Assembly (NCBI RefSeq): GCF_002796605.1
Contig: NZ_CP024923.1
Coordinates: 2,108,001 to 2,172,000 of the forward strand
Source of the DNA: Sphingomonas psychrotolerans
GTDB taxonomy: Bacteria > Pseudomonadota > Alphaproteobacteria > Sphingomonadales > Sphingomonadaceae
Length of the DNA stretch: 64,000 nucleotides
Direction of reading: 5' to 3'
In this document: piece after piece, positions 18,509 to 26,805 of the stretch
Layout of the letters: every line of letters starts with the position of its first letter
How positions within the stretch are numbered: position 1 is the stretch's first letter
Made by a program: the position numbers and the translations under genes
The notes under the pieces: model-generated
What the model was told of the DNA's origin: nothing
The model's input: the letters and a program-made list of their open reading frames with translations, nothing else
The model's database searches: none

Positions 18509-19339
18509 TCAGAAGTTGTAGCTGACGAACGCGATGCCGTAGGGCTGCGTCTTCCGCTTGACGATCGGGCTGTCCTTGACGTCGCCCAACAGGGTCGTGA
18601 CGCCGCCCACGACACCCACACCGATCCGATCGGTCAGACGATAACGGAGGGCGAGGTCCGCCTTCGCATCGATGAAGCCGCTTCCAGCGCGAAATTGCGG
18701 AAGACCTGATGCGACCGATTGCTGAGAAGTTACTCCAAAATAGCGATTATTGTGCTTTCGATCGCCATAGGTCGTCCCGATCGACGGATTGAGCGTCAGC
18801 TTCTCGCTGATCATCACGGGGTAGGACAGGCTCGCATCGACGAGGACGCCCTTGGTGCTGCCGGTGAGGATCTTGGTGCCGCCGAGCGTCGCCTCCAAGC
18901 CGAACTGGCGAAGTTTCACGAAGCCGCGCCCACCCAGTCCCATCGAAAGCTTGCCGATCCCCGGCGGCGCATCCTTCTTGCGATATCCGTCCGCGGGAGT
19001 CAGGCCCACGCCTACTGTCACGCTCTCGCTGTCGAAGAGATTGGCGCCGATCCCGTCCTGAAAATTGACGAAGAAGCGTCCGACCTGAATGTCGATCGCC
19101 GGCAAGGGCTGGAACCGATATTTCTCCGCCCCCTGATAGACCGGCATGTAGGCCGCCCCGACCCCAATCGAGAAATGATCTCCGCCTTCCTCGGACCCGG
19201 ACCTCTCAAGCTGTACCGGGACCGCGGCCTCCGCCTCTGCCGGAATCTCGGTCTGAGCCAACGCTGCACCGGACCACAGGAACGGCGGAACAGCCATGAT
19301 CACCGCTGCACCGCAGGACATCGTCTTTGTAAAGTTCAT
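18509..19339 (-). CDS. MipA/OmpV family outer membrane protein
   Basis: A 276-residue protein with a cleavable signal peptide (hydrophobic stretch AAVIMAVPPFLWSGAALAQ) and a beta-barrel body. The family blocks FSIGVGAAYMPVYQGAEKYR near the start, PLPAIDIQVGRFFVNFQDGI, LSMGLGGRGFVKLRQ and the aromatic C-terminus AFVSYNF fit MipA/OmpV proteins, which are outer-membrane scaffolding or adaptation proteins of unclear role. The open frame extends 80 codons upstream, but the ATG at 19339 begins exactly at the signal peptide. It follows the small gene at 19374-19742 by 34 bp and precedes the efflux operon, so all may be co-regulated. Confidence 0.9.
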   Translation of the reverse strand: MNFTKTMSCGAAVIMAVPPFLWSGAALAQTEIPAEAEAAVPVQLERSGSEEGGDHFSIGVGAAYMPVYQGAEKYRFQPLPAIDIQVGRFFVNFQDGIGANLFDSESVTVGVGLTPADGYRKKDAPPGIGKLSMGLGGRGFVKLRQFGLEATLGGTKILTGSTKGVLVDASLSYPVMISEKLTLNPSIGTTYGDRKHNNRYFGVTSQQSVASGLPQFRAGSGFIDAKADLALRYRLTDRIGVGVVGGVTTLLGDVKDSPIVKRKTQPYGIAFVSYNF

Positions 19340-19373
19340 GAATAGTCTCACCACGTTGGTTGTTTCTGTCAGT

Positions 19374-19742
19374 TCAGTTCCAGCGGACCGCCGGGAAACA
19401 GCTTCCATCGAAGATGAAGAGATTTCCCTCGGCCCTGGATCGCGCGCGTCGCTCCTTCCGGGATGGGTCAACCAGCTCATCGACTTCTTCGATTTTCTGG
19501 CGGCTGAAGCCCGTTTCCTGGAGCCGCTCACGCTCGGCTCCGATCCGTGCAGCGCCGTGCACCCGGCGGAGGATCGCATAGCGGCGCAGCGCCTCGAGCC
19601 GCGGATTGGCGAGCGGCAGCGGAGCGGTCGGAAGTCCGAGGATCCAGCCGCGCTTGCGACTGTTCGGCCGCAGGCTCGAGACCGGATCCTTGCGCGACAA
19701 GGCGACCACCGCCCTTTCGAGCGGCGTCAGTTCTTCGGACAT
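19374..19742 (-). CDS. Conserved hypothetical protein, 122 aa
   Basis: A 122-residue soluble, basic protein (MSEELTPLERAVVALSRKDP ... RLEALRRYAILRRVHGAARI) with predicted helices and no signal or membrane segment. The ATG at 19742 is supported by AAGGAG nine bases upstream; a longer frame to 19796 lacks such a site. No family was recognised. It is the first gene of the minus-strand run leading into mipA and the RND pump, so a regulatory or stress-related role is possible but not shown. Confidence 0.6.
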   Translation of the reverse strand: MSEELTPLERAVVALSRKDPVSSLRPNSRKRGWILGLPTAPLPLANPRLEALRRYAILRRVHGAARIGAERERLQETGFSRQKIEEVDELVDPSRKERRARSRAEGNLFIFDGSCFPAVRWN

Positions 19743-19868
19743 CAGGGCTTTCTCCTTCCGCCCTGAGACACCGACAGGTCGGAAGACCCTCACCAAAAAA
19801 ATGCGGGTGTATTTGCGCGCGAATGCGGAGCGCGCCCGCGCCTTGCTAACTCAGTAGCTTACGGGCTC

Positions 19869-22235
19869 TCAAAAGCGCGCATCGAGCCCCAGCCGGATAG
19901 TCCGCGGCCGCAACGGCGTGACCTGGTTCTGACGGCCAAGCCCGAAGGGATTGCCGAACGCGAAGGTGTTCGCGCGCGCATCGCCGATATTCGAGATGTC
20001 CAGCGAGATGCCGAAGCGCGCGAAGTCGATCCGGGCGCCGATTGCGCTGACGAGATACTGCCCTTGCATCACGTCCAGCGGCGGGGTCGCGCCCAGATGC
20101 GATTGGCCGACATAATGCGCCGAAGCCTCGCCCGTCAGCGTGACATCGCGTGCCAGTTCGAACCGCCATTGGCTGCCAACCCGCACCCCGTCCCGAGGGA
20201 CGTTCGGCAGCGTGATTGCATCGGCGTTCGCGGCCGCCGAGGCAGTCCCGATCAAATTGCTGTAGTTCAGGAAGGCGGCCACCGTAAGCGTCCAGGCCGG
20301 CAGCGCGCGCCACGTAATTTCGCCGTCCAGCCCGTAGACCCTGCCGCTGCCGATATTGGCAGTGGCGGGAAGCCCCGAATCGTCGACGAGATCCGCCTGG
20401 ACATGGTTCCAGTCGACACCGAAGATCGCGGCGCGGATCGACAGCCGGTCCCGCGCCTTGTCTCGCCAGCGAATGCCGAGTTCGATCTGGCTCAGGTCGT
20501 CGGCCTCGAATTCCTGGCTCTCTACGACCGATCCGGATGCCACCGCGAAGCCGCCGGGGCGAAACCCCTGCTGATAATGGAGGAAGGCCGACAGCGACGG
20601 TGACAGGTGCCAGTCGAGCGCCGCGCTCCCCGCAAAACGCACTCGCGCGCGCGACGACTCCTCCTCTCCGCCACCGACAGCGTCGAGCAGCGTTCCCGCG
20701 CCGTCAGACACCGTCAATCGCCCGCCGCCGGTCGCGATCAGCGACGAGGCGATCGGATGCGAGGCTTGTCCGAACAACGAGAATTCCACTTGCCGGTTGC
20801 GCACGCCCGCGATCTGGCTCGGATCGTCAGGCGATCCCAGCAAGCGCGAGAGACGGCTCACGCTGTAGATTCCCGCCATCCCCGCCACCCACGGCGTCCG
20901 CCGACCGCCGCCCCAGAGCCGTGTCTCGTTGGAGAGGAGGGCGATATTGTTTTTCTCTTCGAAACGCCGGGGCGAAGTCGTTCCGTCGGAGCCGGTGGCG
21001 TCGAATACCGTCTTCAGATCGTGCAGGACGAAGGATGTCGTCGAGACGAGTTCGGTGCCTCCGAACACCGGGCGCCGCGCAGTGACATAGGCCAGGCGGT
21101 AGTCGTTGCGGAATGGCTGCGCGAGGGCATTGCTGCGCTCGAGCGGCGGATCGCCACGCAAGACATATTGCCCGTCGTCGGTCTTGATGTTTTGGACCAC
21201 CATCCCGGCGTCGATCGTCCATCCCGCCAGATCCTCCATGCGGAACATCAGCCGCTGGCCGAAACTCAGGCTGTCGTTGATGTCGCGCAGATTTCGCGAG
21301 GGATCGTCGATATAGCCGGGCTCGCGCGTGCCGTAGACGACGAGACGCAGCGCCATCCGGCCTTTGGCGAGCGGAAGGTTGAGCATCGCGGCGGCGTCGC
21401 CGCCAATGCCGCCGAAGCGCGTCGCGCTGACTCCGGTCGACGCTGTCGCATAGGCCTCCGCGCTGTCCGGCGCGTTGGGAACGAGCCGCACGACCCCCCC
21501 CAGCGAACCCGCGCCATACAGCGTTCCCTGCGGGCCGGCGAGCACCTCGACGCGCTTCAGGTCGTAGAGGTTCAGGTCGGGATCCGGCGCATTGTAGTTG
21601 AGCCGCGCGTCGCCGAGATATTGCCCCACCGTCGCCTGTGTGGGTCCGTTGAAGCTGCTGTCGGAGATGCCGCGTACGTAGAGCTTGTTGCGCCCGCGGC
21701 CGAGATTGGTCGAACTGAGAGTCGGCAGCGTCTCGGTCAGCGCGGCGGTTCCTCTCGCCCCGTTTCGCGAAAGCCAGGCGGGCTCGAAATCGATTATCTT
21801 GGCCGAACCCGGATAGTTTTCGAGCAATATATTCTGCTTGCTGGCAGTGACGACGATCTCGTCCGGTACGGCGGGCGGATCGGGCATTGGCAGTGGGATC
21901 ACTGCCGGCTTCTGCCTGACCGGGCGCGGTTTCGCCCGGGCCCTTATGATCCTGACGGTGACTCTGTCGTAGAACACGGCCTCGGCGCCTGTTCCCCGCA
22001 ACGCGCGCTCCAGCGCGGCGCGCACGGAAAAGGTGCCGCGCACTCCGGGAGAGAGCCGCCCGGCGAGCTCGGGGTCGGTGACGGCGACGGTGATCCCTGC
22101 CCGCGCTCCAATGGCGGCTGCGACTTCGCCGAGCCGACCCGGCGCGATGTTGAACGTCTCCGCCCGGGCGGCATCGGCTGCGCCGAGACCAAATGCGATA
22201 GCGACGACGGCCGCCGCCCGCTTATTGCCCCGCAC
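19869..22235 (-). CDS. TonB-dependent receptor with N-terminal STN signalling domain
   Basis: A 788-residue outer membrane receptor. The order is a signal peptide (to about residue 25), then a secretin/TonB short N-terminal domain (FNIAPGRLGEVAAAIGARAG ... ERALRGTGAEAVFYDRVTV), a TonB-box-like EIVVTASKQN, a plug domain (RGISDSSFNGPTQ, GPQGTLYGAGSLGGVVRLV), and a 22-strand barrel ending in RLGLDARF. The STN domain marks it as a transducer that signals to FecR on ligand binding. The ligand is not predictable; an iron complex is the usual guess. The start overlaps the fecR stop by 14 bp. Confidence 0.93.
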   Translation of the reverse strand: MRGNKRAAAVVAIAFGLGAADAARAETFNIAPGRLGEVAAAIGARAGITVAVTDPELAGRLSPGVRGTFSVRAALERALRGTGAEAVFYDRVTVRIIRARAKPRPVRQKPAVIPLPMPDPPAVPDEIVVTASKQNILLENYPGSAKIIDFEPAWLSRNGARGTAALTETLPTLSSTNLGRGRNKLYVRGISDSSFNGPTQATVGQYLGDARLNYNAPDPDLNLYDLKRVEVLAGPQGTLYGAGSLGGVVRLVPNAPDSAEAYATASTGVSATRFGGIGGDAAAMLNLPLAKGRMALRLVVYGTREPGYIDDPSRNLRDINDSLSFGQRLMFRMEDLAGWTIDAGMVVQNIKTDDGQYVLRGDPPLERSNALAQPFRNDYRLAYVTARRPVFGGTELVSTTSFVLHDLKTVFDATGSDGTTSPRRFEEKNNIALLSNETRLWGGGRRTPWVAGMAGIYSVSRLSRLLGSPDDPSQIAGVRNRQVEFSLFGQASHPIASSLIATGGGRLTVSDGAGTLLDAVGGGEEESSRARVRFAGSAALDWHLSPSLSAFLHYQQGFRPGGFAVASGSVVESQEFEADDLSQIELGIRWRDKARDRLSIRAAIFGVDWNHVQADLVDDSGLPATANIGSGRVYGLDGEITWRALPAWTLTVAAFLNYSNLIGTASAAANADAITLPNVPRDGVRVGSQWRFELARDVTLTGEASAHYVGQSHLGATPPLDVMQGQYLVSAIGARIDFARFGISLDISNIGDARANTFAFGNPFGLGRQNQVTPLRPRTIRLGLDARF

Positions 22236-23199
22236 TGCCGGCCGGTTTCATGACCCACCCGCCAGGCCCCTTGTCGAGGTGCACGTTCAGGGCCAGCTGC
22301 AGGCGCCGGAGCTGTTCGGAACCGCTGCCATCCAGCATGATCGTTCCCGAAAACGGCCGATCGGCCAGGCCGGACGCAACGGTGATCGGTACATCCATGG
22401 CACGGCTCAGATCGGCCGCGACTCGCGAGAGCGGGGCCACCGAATAGACCAGCGATCCGGTTTTCCACGAGCCCACGCGCTCGACCGGAATGGGGGTTAC
22501 GGCGACGGATTCAGAGGCGCCCCGGTCCACCAATGCCTGACCGGCGTCCAATGGCACTGCGCCCCGGCCGGGATTGTAGACAACCTTCCCTTCGGCAACC
22601 GCCACCCGGACTTCATCGGTCTCATGAACCACATTGAACACCGTCCCAGCGTCCTCGACGATGTTGTCGCCCACCTCGAGCCGGAACGGCCGGGCGCTGT
22701 CGTGCCGGACCTGGAAGAGCGCCTCCCCCTTGGCCAACGAGGCGAAGCGGGGATTTTCGCGGTCGAAGGTCATGCGCGTAGCGCCGTTCAGGGTGACCTG
22801 CGTGGCCGGATCGAGCTGGACCACTTGCCGCTCGCCCGGTCGGGTCGCGACCTCGTAGCGGCTGGATCCGGCCTGGGAGAGCAACAGGAAAGCCGCGGCG
22901 ATGGAGGCCGCGAGCGTACCGCCCGCCAGGCCCCAGCGCCATCCGCCGCGCGCCGGAAGCTCCGGCTCCGCCTCCACATGGTGCTCGGAATCATTTGCCG
23001 CCTCGCGGATGACGACGTGCGGGAGCAGGGGATCGAGTGCGAGATCGGCCTGCTCGATCGCGTCATAGGCAGCCGCATGGCACGGATTTTCCGCGAGCCA
23101 TTCGGCGAATTCCTCCCAGATTGCGTCATCGCCGTCGCGTAGCCTGATGTGCCACTCGATCGCGCGCGCCTCGATGCTCTCCGACGTCTCAGATGACAT
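22222..23199 (-). CDS. FecR-family anti-sigma regulator
   Basis: A 325-residue single-pass membrane regulator. The cytoplasmic N-terminus (DUF4880-like, AIEWHIRLRDGDDAIWEEFA, NPCHAAAYDAIEQAD) binds the sigma factor. One membrane helix lies near residue 110 (GLAGGTLAASIAAAFLLLSQ). The periplasmic part has the FecR core (YEVATRPGERQVVQLDPATQ, NVVHETDEVRVAVAEGKVVY) and a C-terminal segment with the DUF4974/STN-like fold (LADRPFSGTIMLDGSGSEQL). The ATG at 23199 was chosen (GGGGAAAGAGG upstream); it overlaps the sigma gene by 11 bp. It relays the receptor signal to the sigma factor. Confidence 0.93.
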   Translation of the reverse strand: MSSETSESIEARAIEWHIRLRDGDDAIWEEFAEWLAENPCHAAAYDAIEQADLALDPLLPHVVIREAANDSEHHVEAEPELPARGGWRWGLAGGTLAASIAAAFLLLSQAGSSRYEVATRPGERQVVQLDPATQVTLNGATRMTFDRENPRFASLAKGEALFQVRHDSARPFRLEVGDNIVEDAGTVFNVVHETDEVRVAVAEGKVVYNPGRGAVPLDAGQALVDRGASESVAVTPIPVERVGSWKTGSLVYSVAPLSRVAADLSRAMDVPITVASGLADRPFSGTIMLDGSGSEQLRRLQLALNVHLDKGPGGWVMKPAGSAGQ

Positions 23200-23755
23200 G
23201 GCGGCCTCTTTCCCCTGTGAGACTCCGCCGGCCCGGATGATCCTCATTCAACCGAAGCTTCGCGGCCGAAATCGCTTCATAGGCGCGCGCCAGATGCTTT
23301 TCGACCGCGCTGACGCTGATGCCGAGTTCGCCCGCGATCACTCGCTGCGGCTCTCCGTCGATCCGAAAGCGGCGAAAGATGATCCGCGTCCGTTCCGGCA
23401 GGTCATCCAGAAGCCGCTGCAGGATTGCGAGCTGCTCCCTGGCGATGAGTTCGGTCTCGATCGACGGTTGGCCATCCGCCTCTCCGTTGCCGCCATGCGC
23501 GCTCATCCAATCCTCTTCGCGGCGCTCACGCCGGCCAGCCGTGCGTCTATGCAGCAGGAAGTGATTGTTGGTCATTTTATAGAGATAGGCGCGCGGCTGC
23601 GAAACGGGGCCGGGCAGCTCCGCCAGCAATTTGATGTTCACGTCCTGGAGGATGTCCTCCGCTTCGTCCGGCGAAGCGCCGCGACTCTGGAGAAAGCGCG
23701 CCAACGCCGGACGCAATTCGGCGAACAGTGAAATGAGACCGCCGCCATTCAACAT
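23189..23755 (-). CDS. ECF RNA polymerase sigma factor, FecI-like
   Basis: A 188-residue group IV sigma factor. Region 2 is seen in LFAELRPALARFLQSRGASP and EAEDILQDVNIKLLAEL ... YLYKMTNNHFL, and region 4 in LLDDLPERTRIIFRRFRIDG with the helix-turn-helix GELGISVSAVEKHLARAYEA. It heads the sigma-FecR-receptor cassette; all three overlap. By analogy with Fec/Fox systems it should drive its own receptor gene when ligand is bound. Confidence 0.93.
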   Translation of the reverse strand: MLNGGGLISLFAELRPALARFLQSRGASPDEAEDILQDVNIKLLAELPGPVSQPRAYLYKMTNNHFLLHRRTAGRRERREEDWMSAHGGNGEADGQPSIETELIAREQLAILQRLLDDLPERTRIIFRRFRIDGEPQRVIAGELGISVSAVEKHLARAYEAISAAKLRLNEDHPGRRSLTGERGRHVI

Positions 23756-24002
23756 TTCATGCCCACATCTGGCTTTCGGCAGCGATAGTCGATGGACGCC
23801 CGATCATGCCCGCATTGGCCGCACCCTCGCCCAGCGGGCACCGATGATGGCGTCACGACGCGCTCTATTGCATTGCCGCTTGAAGAACGTCAACGACGCG
23901 CCGCCACAGCCACCGGCCCCAGGCGTCCACCCGTCTGTGCGTTCCGTTGCGCCCGAAAGGTCGCATGTGCTTCGCGTGTTGTAGGCACGGATCGGTCCAC
24001 CA

Positions 24003-24242
24003 GATTGAGGCGAAACCGCCCAGGAAATCGAGCGAATATTGGCCGCCTGCCTCGATCCCGCGGATATAGCCCGTCTGGCCGTTGCGCGTGCGGGTGTCCT
24101 GGAACACACGCCCGAACCGCTCGACCAGCAGCGTCTGAAGCTCGAGGAAGTCACTCAGATTCTTGTAGAAGCCGCCGGTGCTCAGATAACTGACCGGTGA
24201 CAGATACCACTCCAGCGACAGATCGTAATTGGTCGATCGCGT
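24003..24242 (-). pseudogene. Remnant of a TonB-dependent receptor barrel
   Basis: About 80 codons of typical late-barrel receptor sequence (TNYDLSLEWYLSPVSYLSTG, FYKNLSDFLELQTLLVERFG, QTGYIRGIEAGGQYSLDFLG). It is flanked on both sides by Arg-rich sequence in the same frame that resembles no receptor. The blocks YDLSLEWYLSP and RNGQTGYIRGIE are standard in TIGR01782-type receptors, where they occur about 150 residues before the C-terminus. No start, plug or C-terminal strand is present, so this is a deletion remnant. It lies just upstream of the fecI-like gene. Confidence 0.75.
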
Positions 24243-24593
24243 CGTGGTTCCAACACGAAAACGGACGGCAATTCGCGCGGGGGGGCGGCCCAAAAGCCAC
24301 GGGCTTCCACCTGCGCGCCGGATTTCGCGGAGTCGCTCACGACCCTTCCGCTTTCCCCACCAGAGCAGGAAGCGCAGACGTAGACCTCCACGAGGCCAAG
24401 CGGCATCCGCGCGGGGGGCTGCGTCGGAAGGCCACGTTGACGGGTGGAAACACTTCAAGTGAGCGCCACCGCGCCTCAGGCAGCCGCTAACCGGGTTGAC
24501 CAGCCTTCGGTGCGGGCCCACCGGATGCTTTCACGCGGTCGATGTGCAGTTCGCTCGACCTCGAGCCTCTGGCGACGCAACAGATTGACTTCA
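24243..24593. other. Intergenic sequence before mreB paralogue
   Basis: About 350 bases between the receptor remnant and the mreB-like gene. Reading frames here give only Arg/Pro/Gly-rich translations with no recognisable protein, and no clear repeat or RNA structure was seen. It should contain the mreB-like promoter. Confidence 0.4.
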
Positions 24594-25637
24594 ATGCGGT
24601 TTCCTCGCTTTTTTCCTGGTGCCTCCTACGACCTTGCGATCGACCTCGGCACCGTGAACACGGTGGTATATCTGCGCGATAAAGGGATCGTTCTCAGCGA
24701 GCCTTCGATCGTGGCGATGGAGACGATCAACGGGATCTCCCGCGTGCGCGCGGTCGGTGCGGAGGCAAAGCTCATGCTGGGCAAAACCCCTGACAATGTC
24801 CGTACAATCCGTCCGCTTCGCGACGGAGTGATCGCGGACATCGAAGTGGCGGAACAGATGATCAAGTACTTCATCGACAAGGCCCGCGGCGGACCGCGCA
24901 GGTTCGCGCGCAGCCCCGAGATCGCCATCAGCATCCCTAGCAGTGCTACCCAGGTGGAGCGGCGTGCAATCCAGCAGGCCGCCACGAACGCTGGCGCCCG
25001 TAAAGTGTACCTGATTGAAGAGTCTATGGCTGCCGCGATTGGCGCCGGTTTGCCCGTAACCGAGCCGATCGGCGCCATGGTTGTAGACATTGGCGGAGGC
25101 ACGACCGAGGTCGCAATCCTCTCTTTGCGAGGACTGGCGTATAGCGCGTCCGTTCGCGTCGGCGGCGATCGGATGGATGACGCGATTGCGTTGGGTATCC
25201 GGCGCAAGCACAACCTGATGATTGGCGAAGTCACCGCCGAACGGATAAAAATGGAAATCGGAACCGCCGAAACACCGGGAGATGGTGTTGGAGCGATAAC
25301 GACGGTCAGGGGGCGTCATCTGGTCAACGGCATGCCCGCAGAGGTCGAGGTCAGCCAGGGAGAAATCTCCCACTTCCTTGCCGAACTGACTGCGCAGATC
25401 GTAGAAGCGACGCTTTCCGCGCTCGAAAAGGCAGAGCCTGAACTGGCCTCGGACATTCATGGTCAGGGTATCGTCATGACGGGTGGCGGCAGCCTGCTTG
25501 ACCACCTCGATGTCGTACTATCAACGGCAACCGGGCTTCCCGTCACGGTCGCGGAAAATGCGCTGATGTGCGTAGCAATGGGTGCGGGGCGAGCTCTGGA
25601 AGACCCGGTATATCAAGGCGTGTTGATTGGCACCTGA
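24594..25637 (+). CDS. mreB: MreB/rod shape-determining actin-like protein (paralogue)
   Basis: A 347-residue actin-fold ATPase. It shows phosphate 1 (DLAIDLGTVNTVVYLRDKGI), the ADGVI-type segment PLRDGVIADIEVAEQMIKYF, phosphate 2 (GAMVVDIGGGTTEVAILSL) and the adenosine motif (IVMTGGGSLLDHLDVVLS). The length equals that of canonical MreB. The N-terminal MRFPRFF resembles the membrane-binding amphipathic leader of MreB. No mreC, mreD, mrdA or rodA follows, so this is likely a second copy and not the cell-wall operon gene. Upstream in-frame sequence back to 24444 is not MreB-like; the ATG at 24594 was chosen on alignment. Confidence 0.9.
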   Translation: MRFPRFFPGASYDLAIDLGTVNTVVYLRDKGIVLSEPSIVAMETINGISRVRAVGAEAKLMLGKTPDNVRTIRPLRDGVIADIEVAEQMIKYFIDKARGGPRRFARSPEIAISIPSSATQVERRAIQQAATNAGARKVYLIEESMAAAIGAGLPVTEPIGAMVVDIGGGTTEVAILSLRGLAYSASVRVGGDRMDDAIALGIRRKHNLMIGEVTAERIKMEIGTAETPGDGVGAITTVRGRHLVNGMPAEVEVSQGEISHFLAELTAQIVEATLSALEKAEPELASDIHGQGIVMTGGGSLLDHLDVVLSTATGLPVTVAENALMCVAMGAGRALEDPVYQGVLIGT

Positions 25638-25915
25638 CCTCCTGATCTCGTGAGTAACGATGCAAGCGTGTTCGTACTCGCGAAATTGACCGAGCGAGGC
25701 TGGCATCCGCTTCCCACCGGGTGTTCGTTATGATGGAAAGCGGGCGTTGAGAAATGCCAGGGGAGTATCCAGGAACCTGCAGGGCGACAGGCTAACGCTG
25801 CTTCGGCCCAAAGGCACGATGCCAGTTCAGGCGAACAGAGAAACAGGTGGGTGCGCGCGACCGATCGCCTCGCGTGACGCTTGACCGCTCCCCCCGCAGA
25901 TGGTGGAACGCCGCT

Positions 25916-26590
25916 GTGAGCGAAGATATTCCTGGCGAGCAAGCGGCCGAACAGGCGAACTCCGGCATACGTGCCGAGCAGCGCGCGTTAGAAGCAGCTG
26001 CGATCCGGCGCCGCTGGATCACGCTGGGTGAAGTCCTGGGGGTGATCGCTGTCACGATCTCGGCTCTGACTCTTTGGAACGGCTGGAGCGAGCGAAGCGA
26101 GAGCAAGGCAGCAAAGAGCGCGGAAGCCAAGCAGACATCGGCCAAGGCAGCGACGCTGCTGCTCCTCGCCGGAGACAGCGGAAGGCGGGAGCTCGCACTC
26201 AGACCCGCTTCCACCGGGCAGTCCATACAGAGCCAGAAGATCCTACTTCCGGGCGCACTGAAAGTGGCGCCGGTGGAAACCACCGGAGAGCCTCGCATCG
26301 AAGCAAAATGGTTCGAGAGCGCCCTCATCAAGGCGCGCGAGGCGGCGCACATGCCGGACGACAGCCGCGGCGACGAGCGGCTACCCGTGGTGATCATCAC
26401 GCGGTTTCTCACCGACGGCGTACCGCATGAGGATGTTGCACTTTACGATCTTGGCTACACCGTGACCGGTCGCCTGCTCAGCGGACACAATGTAGCACTG
26501 CGCGGCCTCTCCTTCGTCTCGCGGGCGACTCCGGAGAACGCCCGGTCCAAGCTCGATCAGCGCTGGAAGACCCTCATTCCTTCATTGTAG
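25916..26590 (+). CDS. Hypothetical single-pass membrane protein
   Basis: A 224-residue protein with a Glu/Ala-rich cytoplasmic start (EDIPGEQAAEQANSGIRAEQ), one transmembrane helix (EVLGVIAVTISALTLWNGW, about residues 40-58) and a C-terminal domain of about 160 residues with beta-strand-like stretches (RLPVVIITRFLTDGVPHEDV, ALYDLGYTVTGRLLSGHNVA). GTG at 25916 was preferred; the frame extends to 25847, but those residues are Arg-rich and look non-coding. No known family. It stands alone between mreB and the tannase gene. Confidence 0.65.
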   Translation: MSEDIPGEQAAEQANSGIRAEQRALEAAAIRRRWITLGEVLGVIAVTISALTLWNGWSERSESKAAKSAEAKQTSAKAATLLLLAGDSGRRELALRPASTGQSIQSQKILLPGALKVAPVETTGEPRIEAKWFESALIKAREAAHMPDDSRGDERLPVVIITRFLTDGVPHEDVALYDLGYTVTGRLLSGHNVALRGLSFVSRATPENARSKLDQRWKTLIPSL

Positions 26591-26805
26591 CGCGTAGCGG
26601 TGGCGCTGACGTAAAGGTGCTGATAACCTGGACATAGCCCTCGGCATGTCGTTCTATTTTCGACACCAGAGATCGGCGGTCAGCCGGCACGGCCTGCCCC
26701 ATGTCAGGCGCCGCTCGCGTCATAATGCGGACACGCAGTTGGGACAATCGACGGCGCTTCCCCGGCCCACGGCGCATATTCGGCGCCTGGGTCAAACGGC
26801 CATCA

